From Aromatoleum bremense (GTDB lineage: Bacteria; Pseudomonadota; Gammaproteobacteria; Burkholderiales; Rhodocyclaceae), in NCBI RefSeq assembly GCF_017894365.1, contig NZ_CP059467.1, forward strand, positions 868,001-932,000: a stretch of 64,000 nt of DNA. Direction: 5' to 3'. This document shows positions 1-9,032 of this stretch, piece after piece; within the stretch, counting starts at the first letter, position 1; each line of letters begins with the position of its first letter. The translations under genes were made by a program, and so were the position numbers. Under the pieces are notes generated by a model. It worked only from the letters and a program-made list of their open reading frames with translations, did not search any database and had not been told where the DNA came from.

Positions 1-95
1 ATGCTGCGGTGTTCCTGCTCCGCGGCGGTGCGGAGAGCTTCTTTCAGGCCGGGTTCGATGCGAAAGCTCAGCGTGGCGGTCTTGGCGTTGGCCAT
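1..95 (-). CDS. Ribbon-helix-helix protein, N-terminal fragment (runs off the left edge)
   Basis: Only the first 31 codons are inside the window. The start ATG at 95-93 follows a good ribosome-binding site (GAGGAAA). The visible protein begins MANAKTATLSFRIEPGLKEA and continues with an amphipathic helix ending in EQEHRS. A short beta strand (ATLSFRIE) followed by a helix is the pattern of CopG/Arc/MetJ-type ribbon-helix-helix DNA-binding domains, common in antitoxins and plasmid regulators. A toxin partner would lie beyond base 1, so an antitoxin role is only inference. Confidence 0.6.
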   Translation of the reverse strand, partial: MANAKTATLSFRIEPGLKEALRTAAEQEHRS

Positions 96-740
96 TTTTT
101 CCTCAAGGGCGCTTGTACTGCGGAAGTGTGGCAATGTACCGGAACGTCCGGCATAATCCAAACGAAATAGTCCACCTACCCAAGAGTGGGCAAGCATGCC
201 CAGTCAGCAGGCGGGTTAGGGTCGAGCCGCCGGTGGCTCGCAACAACCGAATAGCACCCGCCCATTCTTGCCCGTTACTTCTGTTGTTTTCTGCCACGTA
301 GTCGGCCGGTGCCGAAAATCTGACGCGATCATCTTCTGCCGGCGACAGCAAGCAGTTCTTTACCGGCCACTCAATGCTGGTGATGTTGCGGCAGCAATGG
401 CCGATCAGGAGGCGAGGGTCTCGATGGCATCCCCGGCAGGTGACAGAGTTGAGCGGTCGTTCAGTTGACCGCTTCGGCCAGCAGGTCAACGGCTGTTGAT
501 GGCCGTTATGGATAGCTGTTCAAGGCCGTAAACAGCCAGTCCGCCGCGATCGCCCTCGCGTTCTTTCCTGCATCACCTTACCGATCAAAAGGCCTTTCGC
601 ACCCAGTGGAAAACTCTGCTGCTACTGGCTCCAAAAACCAAGGAAACCAATAGCATCAGCAAAATCAACACCGTCCGACGGACTCGCACCTCCATCCGGT
701 GACGCCAGCCTCGCCCGGGCGAAAGTGCAGAAAGCGCGAT
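96..740. other. Region with no convincing gene
   Basis: About 645 bases separate the RHH gene from the PLP enzyme. Several open frames exist on both strands; the longest is about 128 codons on the minus strand at 103-489. None has a credible ribosome-binding site, a recognisable domain or codon use like its neighbours. The base composition is less G+C-rich than in the flanking genes, which fits a decayed gene or intergenic debris. Confidence 0.5.
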
Positions 741-1955
741 TCACGGCCGGGTGAATGCCTGGCTGAAATCGGCCTTGAGGTCTTCCAGGTGCTCGAGGCC
801 GATCGATAGCCGGACGAAGTTCGGGGCGATGCCGGCGGCTTTCATCTGCGCTTCGTTCATCGTGCCGGACCACATCGCGGCGGTGTGCACGACCAGCGAC
901 TCGACGCCGCCGAGGCTCACGCCGTGAGTCGCGAGTTCGAGCGCGGCGACGAACTGGCGGGTCGCGTCGAATCCGCCCTTGACTGCGAATGCGATGACGG
1001 CGCCGTAGCCTTTCATCTGCTTTTTTGCCAGCGCGTGCTGCGGATGGCTCTCGAGGCCGGGGTAGAACACTTGCTCGACCTGCGGCTGCGCTTCGAGCCA
1101 GCCGGCAAACGCGAGCGCCGTCGCGTTGATCCGCTCCATGCGCACGGGCAAGGTCCGCAGGCCGCGCAGCAGCAGCCACGCGTCCATCGGCGACAGCACC
1201 GCGCCGAGCGTGACGTGCATGCGCCAGATGCGCTCGGCGAGCACCTCCGAGCAGCACACGACGCCGGCCATCAGGTCGTGGTGCCCGCCAAGATACTTGG
1301 TCGCGCTGTGCACGACGATGTCGATGCCCAGTGCGTGCGGCTTCTGGTTCAGCGGCGAAGCGAAGGTGTTGTCGGCGACGGTGAGGATGCCGCGGCTGCG
1401 TCCGAGGGCGGCGACGGCTTCGAGGTCCGTCAGCACCAGCGTCGGGTTCGCCGGCGTTTCGAACATCATCAGGCGCGTGTTCGGCCGGATCGCGGCTTCG
1501 ATCGCCGCGAGATCGCTCTGCTCGACGAACGTGACGCTGACGCCGAACTTCGGCAGCACTTCGTCGAACAGCTTCGCGGTGCTCATGTAGTGGCGCTGCT
1601 GCGCGATCACGTGGTCGCCGGCCGCGACCAGCGCCAGCACCGTCGTGCTGATCGCCCCCATGCCCGAGGCGGTCAGCAGTGCGGACTCGGTGCCTTCGAG
1701 CTCGGCCAGGATGGCCTCGACGCGCTGGTGCGTCGGGTTGCCGTAGCGCGTGTAGAAGCCGGGGTGGCGCGGTGTGTTCGCGCGCTCGGCGAAGTCATGG
1801 GCGTCGGACGCCCTGAAGGTGGCGGTGTAGTAGATCGGCGCGACGATCGCGGCATCGTCGGAGAGATGCGCATCGCCGTGCAGCACGCGCGTCTCGTCGT
1901 GCCACGCGGGATTGGCGGAATCATTCGCTCTGGTCGGTGTGTTTGCCATGTCCAT
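741..1955 (-). CDS. Cys/Met-metabolism PLP-dependent enzyme (trans-sulfuration family)
   Basis: A 404-residue cytosolic enzyme of the cystathionine gamma-synthase / cystathionine lyase / methionine gamma-lyase family. Visible family marks are the YGNPT motif at about 71-75, the PLP-phosphate loop ALLTASGMGA near 92-101, the cofactor aspartate in TVADNTFASP, and the Schiff-base lysine K220 in VHSATKYLGG. Length and domain order are those of a complete family member. These marks do not decide between lyase and synthase. The start at 1955 (MDMANTP) was chosen because the frame upstream reads as non-protein; the ribosome-binding site is weak, and the ATG at 1949 is an alternative. No sulfur-assimilation gene is adjacent. 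Confidence 0.9.
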   Translation of the reverse strand: MDMANTPTRANDSANPAWHDETRVLHGDAHLSDDAAIVAPIYYTATFRASDAHDFAERANTPRHPGFYTRYGNPTHQRVEAILAELEGTESALLTASGMGAISTTVLALVAAGDHVIAQQRHYMSTAKLFDEVLPKFGVSVTFVEQSDLAAIEAAIRPNTRLMMFETPANPTLVLTDLEAVAALGRSRGILTVADNTFASPLNQKPHALGIDIVVHSATKYLGGHHDLMAGVVCCSEVLAERIWRMHVTLGAVLSPMDAWLLLRGLRTLPVRMERINATALAFAGWLEAQPQVEQVFYPGLESHPQHALAKKQMKGYGAVIAFAVKGGFDATRQFVAALELATHGVSLGGVESLVVHTAAMWSGTMNEAQMKAAGIAPNFVRLSIGLEHLEDLKADFSQAFTRP

Positions 1956-2004
1956 CCGGGGGTCTGTGGTTTCTCTGTGCGTTTTGTCGGTTGTCGGCCG
2001 GCCT

Positions 2005-2538
2005 CTACATCCGGCCCAGATCCTCGATCGCATCGACGACCATCCCGGTGCCGATCGCGATCAGCAGGATGTCGGCCGCGACCCGCACGTAGCGGTGGCC
2101 GGGCGGCGGCACGCCGAGTTCGACGACGATCGCCGGCGGGAGATCGTAAAAGATCACGTCCCGCGGCAGCGGCCTGCCCATCGACCATTTTTTCGCTTGG
2201 CCGGGCGGCATGCAGCCGTTGCCTTTCTTCGCCAGGCCGGGCGGGCAGCGGCCGGTGCGGACCCGCTCGGAATAATATTCACGGATGACGATGCGTTCCC
2301 GGTCGCCGAAATGGATGTTCACGCGCGGCCGGTCGCTGTCGCGATGGCGGGAAACCCGGTCGTCACCGCGCCGCTCACGGTAGTCATTGTCGCCGCGCCG
2401 CTCGTTCTGCTGGTGCTTGTCCGGCTTGCCGCCGCCTGCCCATTCCGGCTTGTCGGCGAGCGCCGAGCCGGCCGCAAACGTCGCGATCAATGCGACGCCC
2501 ATCAGAAAACTGCTCCTGCGCCTGCTCCCGTGTTGCAT
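2005..2538 (-). CDS. RcnB-like secreted protein
   Basis: A 177-residue exported protein. The signal peptide (two arginines, a hydrophobic stretch MGVALIATFAAGSALA, probable cleavage after ALA at about 29) is followed by a very hydrophilic His/Arg/Asp-rich linker (about 30-75) and a C-terminal domain with PPGLAKKGNGCMPPGQAKKW. That proline/glycine/lysine signature and the overall layout match the RcnB family of periplasmic proteins, first described as nickel/cobalt homeostasis factors. Many family members have no proven metal role, and no rcnA efflux gene is beside it, so the metal link is inference. The last 25 residues are hydrophobic. It stands 49 bases upstream of the PLP enzyme on the same strand. 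Confidence 0.7.
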   Translation of the reverse strand: MQHGSRRRSSFLMGVALIATFAAGSALADKPEWAGGGKPDKHQQNERRGDNDYRERRGDDRVSRHRDSDRPRVNIHFGDRERIVIREYYSERVRTGRCPPGLAKKGNGCMPPGQAKKWSMGRPLPRDVIFYDLPPAIVVELGVPPPGHRYVRVAADILLIAIGTGMVVDAIEDLGRM

Positions 2539-2590
2539 GGCCGATCTCCCTAAAAGTTTGTCGCGTCCGGCGAAGAGCCTCGCGGCCGAT

Positions 2591-3664
2591 TCAGTCCACG
2601 ACCTGGAACCGCAGCGCGCCGATCATCTGGCCGGCCTCCGTCAATACCCGCACCTGCCAGCGGCCAACCGCATTATCGGGAAAATTCCTTTTATGCGTCC
2701 AAGATCGGTAGCCTCGTTCCCGGCCGCCCGTGATGTCGAGCGCGATGCGATCGACCTCGATTCCATCGTGCTGCCACACATGGTAGACCCGCTCGTCCAG
2801 CCCGCGCGGGGCGCGGATCGCGGTGTAGGCAAAGAGCCCCGTCGAGCGCAGCTGCGCGCCCGTCACCGTCCCCAGGCTCTCGGCCGGCGTGCGGTCGTCG
2901 TCGAGGCTCGCGGTAACCGCGACATCGGTGAGCCACAGCGTGGCCGGAGGTATCCACGAGCGCGCCAGCCAGCCGGTCGCGCCCAGCGCCAGCGACAACG
3001 CGCCGAGCGCGGCCCACCGCCCCCACCCGTCGAACGGCACGTTGCGCGAGAGGCTGGGCAATGACAGCACCACCGCGACGGCGATCGCCAGCTTGTAGCT
3101 TTCGGGAGTCGTCAGGTGAAAGAGGATCGGCAGCGCGGTGAGCAGCACGGCGAACAGCGTCAGCGTGTGGTACGCGAGGTAGGTCCAGCGCCGCGGCGCG
3201 AGCCATTTGTAATAGACGGGGTCGATGATCGCGACGAGCGCCGCGCCGAGCAGCAGCGCGGAAAAGAATGCCTGGCCGCTGTTCCACGCGGTCGTCACGA
3301 AAAAGAACGGCAGGACGAAGAACAGGCTCTCCTGGTGGATCATCTGCGTCGCGTAGCGCAGCACGCCCGCCGGCAGCTCATGCCCGAAGCGGCGCGACAA
3401 GCTGCGGCTCAGGACGTTCTCCAGCACCAGCCAGGCCCAGCTCAGCAGCATCAACAGCGGGATGACGCGAGCGAATTCCTCCTGCCGGTCGACGAGCACG
3501 AAGCTGGCGATGCCGGAGACGAATCCGAACAGAGCGAGGATTCTCGGGTGACGCTGAACCAGCCCGACGATGCGAAGAAGACGCTCTTTCCAGATTGACC
3601 CGGCAATCGGCGCCGCGGCCTTTGCCCCCGGGGCCGCGCGTTCCTTCAGCAGATCCGCTCCCAC
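2591..3664 (-). CDS. DUF5924/DUF2914 integral membrane protein
   Basis: A 357-residue protein. After a charged N-terminus of about 35 residues come roughly seven hydrophobic segments between residues 40 and 235 (for example FVSGIASFVLV, VIPLLMLLSWAWLVLEN, SLFFVLPFFFVTTAW). A soluble C-terminal domain from about 240 begins WLTDVAVTASLDDD and contains conserved Trp/His positions (VYHVWQHDGIEVDRI, YRSWTHKRNFP, GRWQVRVLTE). This order, polytopic membrane part then DUF2914-like beta domain, is that of the DUF5924 family. Function is unknown; the outer domain probably faces the periplasm. The start overlaps the CBS gene upstream by 19 bases, so the two are probably co-translated. Confidence 0.75.
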   Translation of the reverse strand: MGADLLKERAAPGAKAAAPIAGSIWKERLLRIVGLVQRHPRILALFGFVSGIASFVLVDRQEEFARVIPLLMLLSWAWLVLENVLSRSLSRRFGHELPAGVLRYATQMIHQESLFFVLPFFFVTTAWNSGQAFFSALLLGAALVAIIDPVYYKWLAPRRWTYLAYHTLTLFAVLLTALPILFHLTTPESYKLAIAVAVVLSLPSLSRNVPFDGWGRWAALGALSLALGATGWLARSWIPPATLWLTDVAVTASLDDDRTPAESLGTVTGAQLRSTGLFAYTAIRAPRGLDERVYHVWQHDGIEVDRIALDITGGRERGYRSWTHKRNFPDNAVGRWQVRVLTEAGQMIGALRFQVVD

Positions 3665-4062
3665 AGGCCGGTTTCTTCTTCGAGCCGGTCCAGTTCCAGG
3701 CCTTTGAAATCGCCGCGCGAGACGACGCCGACGATGGTGCCGTCATCGACGATCGGCAGGTGGCGATAGCCGCCATCGCTCATCATGCGCAGCGCCTCGA
3801 TCGCGGTGCATTCGCCGGCGATCGTGTCCGGGTCGGGCGTCATCACCATCGCAAGCGGAGTGCCGGGATCCTGGCCTTCGGCGATCGCCCTGACCACGTC
3901 ACGCCCGGTCAGAATACCGGCAAGCCGCCCTTCCTCCACGATGAGCACCGCACCGACGCTACGTTCCCGCATCGCCTCGCAAGCGCTCCGGATGGTATCG
4001 GCAGGCGCGAGCGTTACAGGGCTGTGATCCTTCACAATCAGGTCAAGGCAACGATTTGTCAT
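3646..4062 (-). CDS. CBS-pair protein
   Basis: A 138-residue soluble protein consisting almost wholly of two CBS motifs: residues about 14-65 (TLAPADTIRSACEAMRE through GILTGRDVVRAI) and about 75-128 (MTPDPDTIAGECTAIEALRMM through VGVVSRGDF). Stand-alone CBS pairs bind adenosine nucleotides or related ligands and regulate partner proteins. The only partner suggested by context is the membrane protein whose start overlaps its 3' end. The tail (DRLEEETGLWERIC) is acidic and ends in Cys. Confidence 0.9.
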   Translation of the reverse strand: MTNRCLDLIVKDHSPVTLAPADTIRSACEAMRERSVGAVLIVEEGRLAGILTGRDVVRAIAEGQDPGTPLAMVMTPDPDTIAGECTAIEALRMMSDGGYRHLPIVDDGTIVGVVSRGDFKGLELDRLEEETGLWERIC

Positions 4063-4348
4063 GATTCTCTCCGCATGGTCAAGAGTTGCTCGAGGTTCAC
4101 TTCAAATGTAGTCGACAGGGGCGGTGAAGACAGCCCGCCGGCAGCTTACGCTGACGCAGGTCAACCCGGCCGCCGGCCCGTCGGCTGCCGCTGGCGCGCA
4201 ATGAGAAACGCAGCCGAAGTCCGGCGCCGGCGAGGGTCGTCCCGGCTGTCGCCTGTACGAGCTTGTGACCGGCGGCCGGCGCTGGATCGAGATGAATCAG
4301 GGGCTGCTTGGCGCCGCAGCACGCCCGGAAGCGCGCTGCGGCCGGTGC

Positions 4349-5404
4349 TTACCTGAGCAGCGCGTTCAGCGCGTCGAGCGCCTTGCTGCCCGGGCAAAGA
4401 TAGGCATCGCCGAGCTGGTTCAGCGGCTTTTCGACCGTGTTCAGGTGGCTGTGCATGTCCTGCGCGCTGCTGTCGACATACAGCAGGCCGGTGACGATCT
4501 CGCCCAGCGCCTGGCGTTCCTGCAGGTGGTTGATCGCGCCGATGCGGTCCGACGGGTCGTAGTCGATGTCGAGCTTGCGCAGGTGCAGGATCGAGCCGTC
4601 GTGCTGCACGACGCGGCGCAGCGAACCGGGCGGATACGAGGTCTCGATCGGGTCGCGCGGCAGGATCACTTCGACGCGGTTGACCGCTTCATTGTGCTGG
4701 CGCACGTAGTCGTAGCTGCGCGTCGAGCCGCCGTGGTTGTTGAAGGTCACGCACGGGCTCAGCACGTCGATCAGCGCCGGACCGTTGTGGCACAGCGCGC
4801 CCTTGATCAGCGGCACCAGCTGTTCCTTGTCGCCGGAGAAACTGCGTGCCACATAGGTGGCGCCCAACTGCAGCGCGAGCGCGGCCAGATCGATCGGGTT
4901 GTCGCTGTTGATGACGCCTTTCTTGCTCTTCGAACCCTTGTCGGCGGTCGCCGAGAACTGGCCTTTGGTGAGGCCATACACGCCGTTGTTCTCGACGATG
5001 TAGGTCATGTTCACGCCGCGGCGCATCGCGTGTGCGAACTGGCCGATGCCGATCGACGCCGAGTCGCCGTCGCCGGACACGCCCAGGTAGATCAGGTTGC
5101 GGTTGGCGAGCGCGGCGCCCGTGAGCACCGACGGCATGCGCCCATGCACGCTGTTGAAGCCGTGCGAGTTGCCGAGGAAATAGTCGGGCGTCTTCGACGA
5201 GCAGCCGATGCCGGAGAGCTTGGCGACACGGTGCGGTTCGATGTCGAGGTCGAAGCACGCCTGCACGATCGACGCGCTGATCGAGTCGTGGCCGCAGCCG
5301 GCGCACAGCGTCGAGATGGCGCCTTCATAGTCGCGGCGCGTGTAGCCGAGCGCGTTCTTCGGCGCATCCGCGCTGAGGAGTTTCGGTTTGGCGAGATAGG
5401 TCAT
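4349..5404 (-). CDS. korB: 2-oxoacid:acceptor oxidoreductase, beta (TPP) subunit, KorB-type
   Basis: A 351-residue beta subunit that binds thiamine diphosphate and an iron-sulfur cluster. CAGCGH at 34-39 is the conserved N-terminal motif of KorB/PorB proteins. The TPP-Mg motif starts at GDGDSASIGIGQ and closes about 30 residues later at ENNGVYGLTKGQ. The ATG at 5404 overlaps the korA stop (ATGA), showing translational coupling. With korA and korC it would form an enzyme that oxidatively decarboxylates a 2-oxoacid to its CoA ester. The operon layout resembles the three-subunit 2-oxoglutarate:NADP+ oxidoreductase of the denitrifier Azoarcus evansii. Substrate is inferred; pyruvate or aryl-2-oxoacids cannot be excluded. 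Confidence 0.85.
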   Translation of the reverse strand: MTYLAKPKLLSADAPKNALGYTRRDYEGAISTLCAGCGHDSISASIVQACFDLDIEPHRVAKLSGIGCSSKTPDYFLGNSHGFNSVHGRMPSVLTGAALANRNLIYLGVSGDGDSASIGIGQFAHAMRRGVNMTYIVENNGVYGLTKGQFSATADKGSKSKKGVINSDNPIDLAALALQLGATYVARSFSGDKEQLVPLIKGALCHNGPALIDVLSPCVTFNNHGGSTRSYDYVRQHNEAVNRVEVILPRDPIETSYPPGSLRRVVQHDGSILHLRKLDIDYDPSDRIGAINHLQERQALGEIVTGLLYVDSSAQDMHSHLNTVEKPLNQLGDAYLCPGSKALDALNALLR

Positions 5405-7248
5405 GAGGCCACCTTGCGGATCGGACTGATTTTGCGGTCGGACAGGGCATCGGCGATCCTGCCGCTGATGAATCGCGCAGTGATCGGCGAGCCGTCGTAA
5501 TGCAGCACGCGGACGAGCTTCTTCGGATCGATCTCGCCTTCGTTGATCAGCAGCGAGCGTAGTTGCCCGCTCTCGTTCTGCTCGACGACGAACACCTGCT
5601 CGTGGTCGGCGATGAACTGCATGATCTCGTCGCAGAACGGGAAGCCGCACACGCGCAAGGTGTCGACGTGGATGCCGTCGGCTTCGAGCAGCGCGCCGGC
5701 CTCGGCCATCGCCGGACTCGTCGAACCGTAGTAGATCACGCCGATGCGGGTCGGCTGGGCAGCCTTCTTCAGGATTGGCGCCGGCACGAGCGCCTTCGCG
5801 GTGTCGAACTTCCTCCGCAGCCGCTCCATGTTGTAGACGTAGTCGGTGCCGGCCTCGCTGTACTTGGCATACGCATTGCGGGTCGTGCCGCGCGTGAAGT
5901 AGGCACCTTTCGTCGGATGCGTGCCGGGAATCGTGCGATACGGGATGCCGTCGCCGTCGACGTCGAGATAGCGGCCGAAGTCCTTGCCGGCTTCGAGGTC
6001 TTCGTAGGTCATCAGCTTGCCGCGGTCGTAGCGGCGGCTGTCATCCCAGTCGAACGGCTTGCACAGCGATTCGTTCATGCCCATGTCGAGGTCGGACAGC
6101 ACGAACACCGGCGTCTGCAGGCGGTCGGCGAGATCGAAGGCCAGCGCGCCGAACGTGAAGCATTCGTACGGGTTTTCCGGGAACAGCAGGACGTGCCGCG
6201 TGTCGCCGTGCGACGCGTAGGCGCAGGCCAAGAGATCGGACTGCTGCGTGCGCGTCGGCATGCCGGTCGAGGGGCTGCCGCGCTGCACGTCGAAGATCAC
6301 CGCCGGAATCTCGGCGAAATACGCCAGGCCGAAGAATTCCTGCATCAGCGAGATGCCGGGGCCGGACGTCGCGGTGAAGGCGCGCGCGCCGTTCCACGCC
6401 GCGCCGATGACCATGCCGATCGAGGCGAGCTCGTCTTCGGCCTGCACCGCGGCGTAGCGCGCATGCCCGCTGTCGGGGTCGGTGCGGAATTTGCGGCAGT
6501 AGCTCGTGAAGGATTCGATGACCGACGTCGACGGCGTGATCGGGTACCAGCCCGCCACGGTCGCCCCGCCATACACCGCGCCCAGGCCGCAGGCGCTGTT
6601 GCCGTCGATGAAGATGCGGTCACCCACGGCGTCGGCGCGCCTGACGGTGAGGCCGATCGGACACGGCAGGTGCGCCCGCACATAGTCGTAGCCGAGGCGC
6701 AGCGCATGCACGTTGGCCTGGATCAGCGGATCCTTGCCGCGGTAGCGATCGACGATCAGCGCTTCGGCAACGCTGAACTCCATGTCGAGCAGCGCGATCA
6801 GGGCGCCGACGTACATGACGTTCTTGAACAGCTGGCGCTGGCGCGGATCGGTGTATTCGCGGTTGCACATCGCTGTCAGCGGCACGCCGAGCACGGTGAT
6901 GTCGTCGCGGAACTTCGACGCCGGCATCGGCTTCGTCGAGTCGTAGAAAAGGTAACCGCCGGCATCGACGGCGGCGACGTCGCGATCCCAGGTCTGCGGG
7001 TTCATCGCGATCATCATGTCGCAGCCGCCGCGCGCGCCGAGCCAGCCGGCTTCGGACACGCGCACCTCGTACCAGGTCGGCAGGCCCTGGATGTTCGACG
7101 GGAAGATGTTGCGCGGCGCGACCGGCACGCCCATGCGCATCACCGCACGCGCGAAGAGCTCGTTCGCGGACGACGAGCCCGAACCGTTGACGTTCGCGAA
7201 TTTGATGACGAAGTCGTTGCTGCTTTCGATCGATTGTGCGCTTGTCAT
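5401..7248 (-). CDS. korA: 2-oxoacid:acceptor oxidoreductase, fused gamma-alpha subunit, KorA-type
   Basis: A 615-residue subunit. The N-terminal gamma domain (about 10-190, with FANVNGSGSSSANELFARA and EAGWLGARGGCDMM) is fused to the alpha domain, which opens GNSACGLGAVYGGA and carries the hallmark GWYPITPSTSVIE, then GPGISLMQEF and the C-terminal domain II ending in a helix. The gamma-alpha fusion is typical of KorA/VorA-type enzymes. The ATG at 7248 overlaps the korC stop by four bases (ATGA), and its own stop overlaps korB the same way. The longer upstream frame is only korC read out of register. In anaerobic aromatic degraders this enzyme type supplies low-potential electrons from the TCA cycle for benzoyl-CoA reduction. 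Confidence 0.88.
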   Translation of the reverse strand: MTSAQSIESSNDFVIKFANVNGSGSSSANELFARAVMRMGVPVAPRNIFPSNIQGLPTWYEVRVSEAGWLGARGGCDMMIAMNPQTWDRDVAAVDAGGYLFYDSTKPMPASKFRDDITVLGVPLTAMCNREYTDPRQRQLFKNVMYVGALIALLDMEFSVAEALIVDRYRGKDPLIQANVHALRLGYDYVRAHLPCPIGLTVRRADAVGDRIFIDGNSACGLGAVYGGATVAGWYPITPSTSVIESFTSYCRKFRTDPDSGHARYAAVQAEDELASIGMVIGAAWNGARAFTATSGPGISLMQEFFGLAYFAEIPAVIFDVQRGSPSTGMPTRTQQSDLLACAYASHGDTRHVLLFPENPYECFTFGALAFDLADRLQTPVFVLSDLDMGMNESLCKPFDWDDSRRYDRGKLMTYEDLEAGKDFGRYLDVDGDGIPYRTIPGTHPTKGAYFTRGTTRNAYAKYSEAGTDYVYNMERLRRKFDTAKALVPAPILKKAAQPTRIGVIYYGSTSPAMAEAGALLEADGIHVDTLRVCGFPFCDEIMQFIADHEQVFVVEQNESGQLRSLLINEGEIDPKKLVRVLHYDGSPITARFISGRIADALSDRKISPIRKVAS

Positions 7249-9032
7249 GACCTGGGCGCCTCCGCTCCGGCTTGTGCTACGTCGATAGTGAATTTCTGCA
7301 TGTCCCATGCGCCGGTCGGGCAGCGCTCGGCGCACATGCCGCAGTGCAGGCAGACGTTCTCGTCCTTGACCATCACCCGCCCGGTCTTGAGCCCTTCGGC
7401 CAGATACAGCGACTGCTCCGCGTTGCGCGACGGGGCTTTGAGCCGTCCGCGCAGCGCTTCCTCTTCGCCGTTGGCGGTGAAAGTGATGCATTCGGTCGGA
7501 CAGATGTCGACACAGGCATCGCACTCGATGCACAGCTTCGGCGTGAAGATCGTCGCGACGTCGCAGTTCAGGCAGCGTTCGGTTTCGCCGCACGCGAGCT
7601 TGAGGTCGTAGCCGAGTTCGAATTCGAGCTTGATGTCCTTCAAGGCATCCTCGAGCGTCTTCACCGGCACCTTGCGCCGCGCTTCCTCGGACACCTTGTT
7701 GTCGTAGCTCCACTCGTGGATGCCCATCTTCTGGCTGACGAGATTGACGAGCGGCCCGGGCCGGTTCGTCAGCGGTTCATTGCGGCAGAACAGATCGATC
7801 GAGATCGCCGCATCGTGCCCCTGCGCGACCGCGGTGATGATGTTCTTCGGCCCGAGCGCCGCATCGCCGCCGAAGAACACGCGCGGCAGCGTCGACTGCA
7901 GCGTCGTGCGGTCGAGCACCGGCATGCCCCAGCGGTCGAACTCGACGCCGATGTCGCGCTCGATCCACGTAAAGGCGTTTTCCTGGCCGATCGCGAGCAG
8001 CACCTCGTCGCATTCCATGTGCACGTCGGGCTCGCCGGTCGGCACCAGCGAGCGCCGCCCGGCGGCGTCGTATTCGGCCTGCACCTTCTCGAACAGCACG
8101 CCGGTCAGACGCCCGTTGTCGTGCGTGAATTCCTTCTGCACGAGGTAGTTGTGGATCGGGATGCCTTCGTGCAGCGCGTCCTCCTTCTCCCACGGCGAGG
8201 CTTTCATCTCGTCGAAGCCGCTTCGCACGACGACATGCACGTCTTCGCCGCCGAGGCGACGCGCCGAGCGGCAGCAGTCCATCGCGGTGTTGCCGCCGCC
8301 GAGCACGATGACGCGCCTGGCGATGCTCGTCACGTGGCCGAACGCGACGTTCGACAGCCAGTCGATGCCGACGTGGATGTTCGCCGCGGCCTCCTGGCGT
8401 CCCGGCAGCTCGGCGTCGCGCCCGCGCGGCGCGCCGGTGCCGACGAAAACGGCGTCCCAGTTGTCGGCGAGCAGGTCGCGCAGGCTGCCGATCCACTCGC
8501 CCTGGCGCAGCTCGACGTCGAGGCCGGCGATATAGCCGCACTCCTCGTCGATGACGCTGTCGGGCAGGCGGAATTTCGGGATCTGGCTGCGCATCATGCC
8601 GCCGGCCGACTTGCCGCTGTCGAACACGGTGACGCTGTAGCCCTGCACCGCCAGATCGCGCGCGACCGTCAGCGAAGCGGGACCGGCGCCGACGCAGGCG
8701 ATGCGCTTGCCGTTCTTCACGGTCGGCGCTTTCGGCAGCCGCTCGTGGATGTCTTCCTTGAAATCGGCGGCGACGCGCTTGAGGCGGCAGATCGCGACCG
8801 GTTCCTTGTCGACGCGCCCGCGCCGACAGGCCGGCTCACAGGGACGGTCGCACACGCGGCCCAGGATGCCGGGGAACACGTTGGAGCGCCAGTTGAGCAT
8901 GTACGCGGCGGCGAAATCGCCCGCCGCGATCTGGCGAATGTATTCGGGGACGGGGGTATGGGCCGGACAGGCCCACTGGCAGTCGACGACCTTGTGCAGG
9001 TAGTCGGGCGCGCTGATGTCGGTCGGTTTCAA
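7245..9032 (-). CDS. korC: GltD-like FAD/NAD(P) subunit with C-terminal ferredoxin domain, partner of KorAB
   Basis: A 595-residue protein. The N-terminal cysteine domain of glutamate-synthase small subunits (DCQWACPAHTPVPEY; RVCDRPCEPACRRGRV) precedes an FAD Rossmann motif (CVGAGPASLTVARDLA), an NAD(P) motif (VLGGGNTAMDCCRSARRLG) and the second FAD motif (FFGGDAALGPKNI). A C-terminal extension adds two 4Fe-4S motifs (CIECDACVDICPTEC and CLHCGMCAERCPTG) plus further cysteines. It probably passes electrons from KorAB to NADP+, or back towards ferredoxin. I chose the TTG at 9032 because AGGAAGG lies just upstream and protein-like sequence begins there; the open frame runs on to 9254 but reads as junk. 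The symbol follows the functional analogy and is provisional. Confidence 0.8.
   Translation of the reverse strand: MKPTDISAPDYLHKVVDCQWACPAHTPVPEYIRQIAAGDFAAAYMLNWRSNVFPGILGRVCDRPCEPACRRGRVDKEPVAICRLKRVAADFKEDIHERLPKAPTVKNGKRIACVGAGPASLTVARDLAVQGYSVTVFDSGKSAGGMMRSQIPKFRLPDSVIDEECGYIAGLDVELRQGEWIGSLRDLLADNWDAVFVGTGAPRGRDAELPGRQEAAANIHVGIDWLSNVAFGHVTSIARRVIVLGGGNTAMDCCRSARRLGGEDVHVVVRSGFDEMKASPWEKEDALHEGIPIHNYLVQKEFTHDNGRLTGVLFEKVQAEYDAAGRRSLVPTGEPDVHMECDEVLLAIGQENAFTWIERDIGVEFDRWGMPVLDRTTLQSTLPRVFFGGDAALGPKNIITAVAQGHDAAISIDLFCRNEPLTNRPGPLVNLVSQKMGIHEWSYDNKVSEEARRKVPVKTLEDALKDIKLEFELGYDLKLACGETERCLNCDVATIFTPKLCIECDACVDICPTECITFTANGEEEALRGRLKAPSRNAEQSLYLAEGLKTGRVMVKDENVCLHCGMCAERCPTGAWDMQKFTIDVAQAGAEAPRS

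Noticed and set aside
103..489. A 128-codon minus-strand frame near the left edge
   Set aside because: No ribosome-binding site, no recognisable domain and an odd composition (many Cys and Arg) suggest a chance frame.
7249..7713. Upstream extension of korA in the same open frame
   Set aside because: It overlaps korC out of register and has no domain similarity; the ATG at 7248 coupled to the korC stop is clearly the start.
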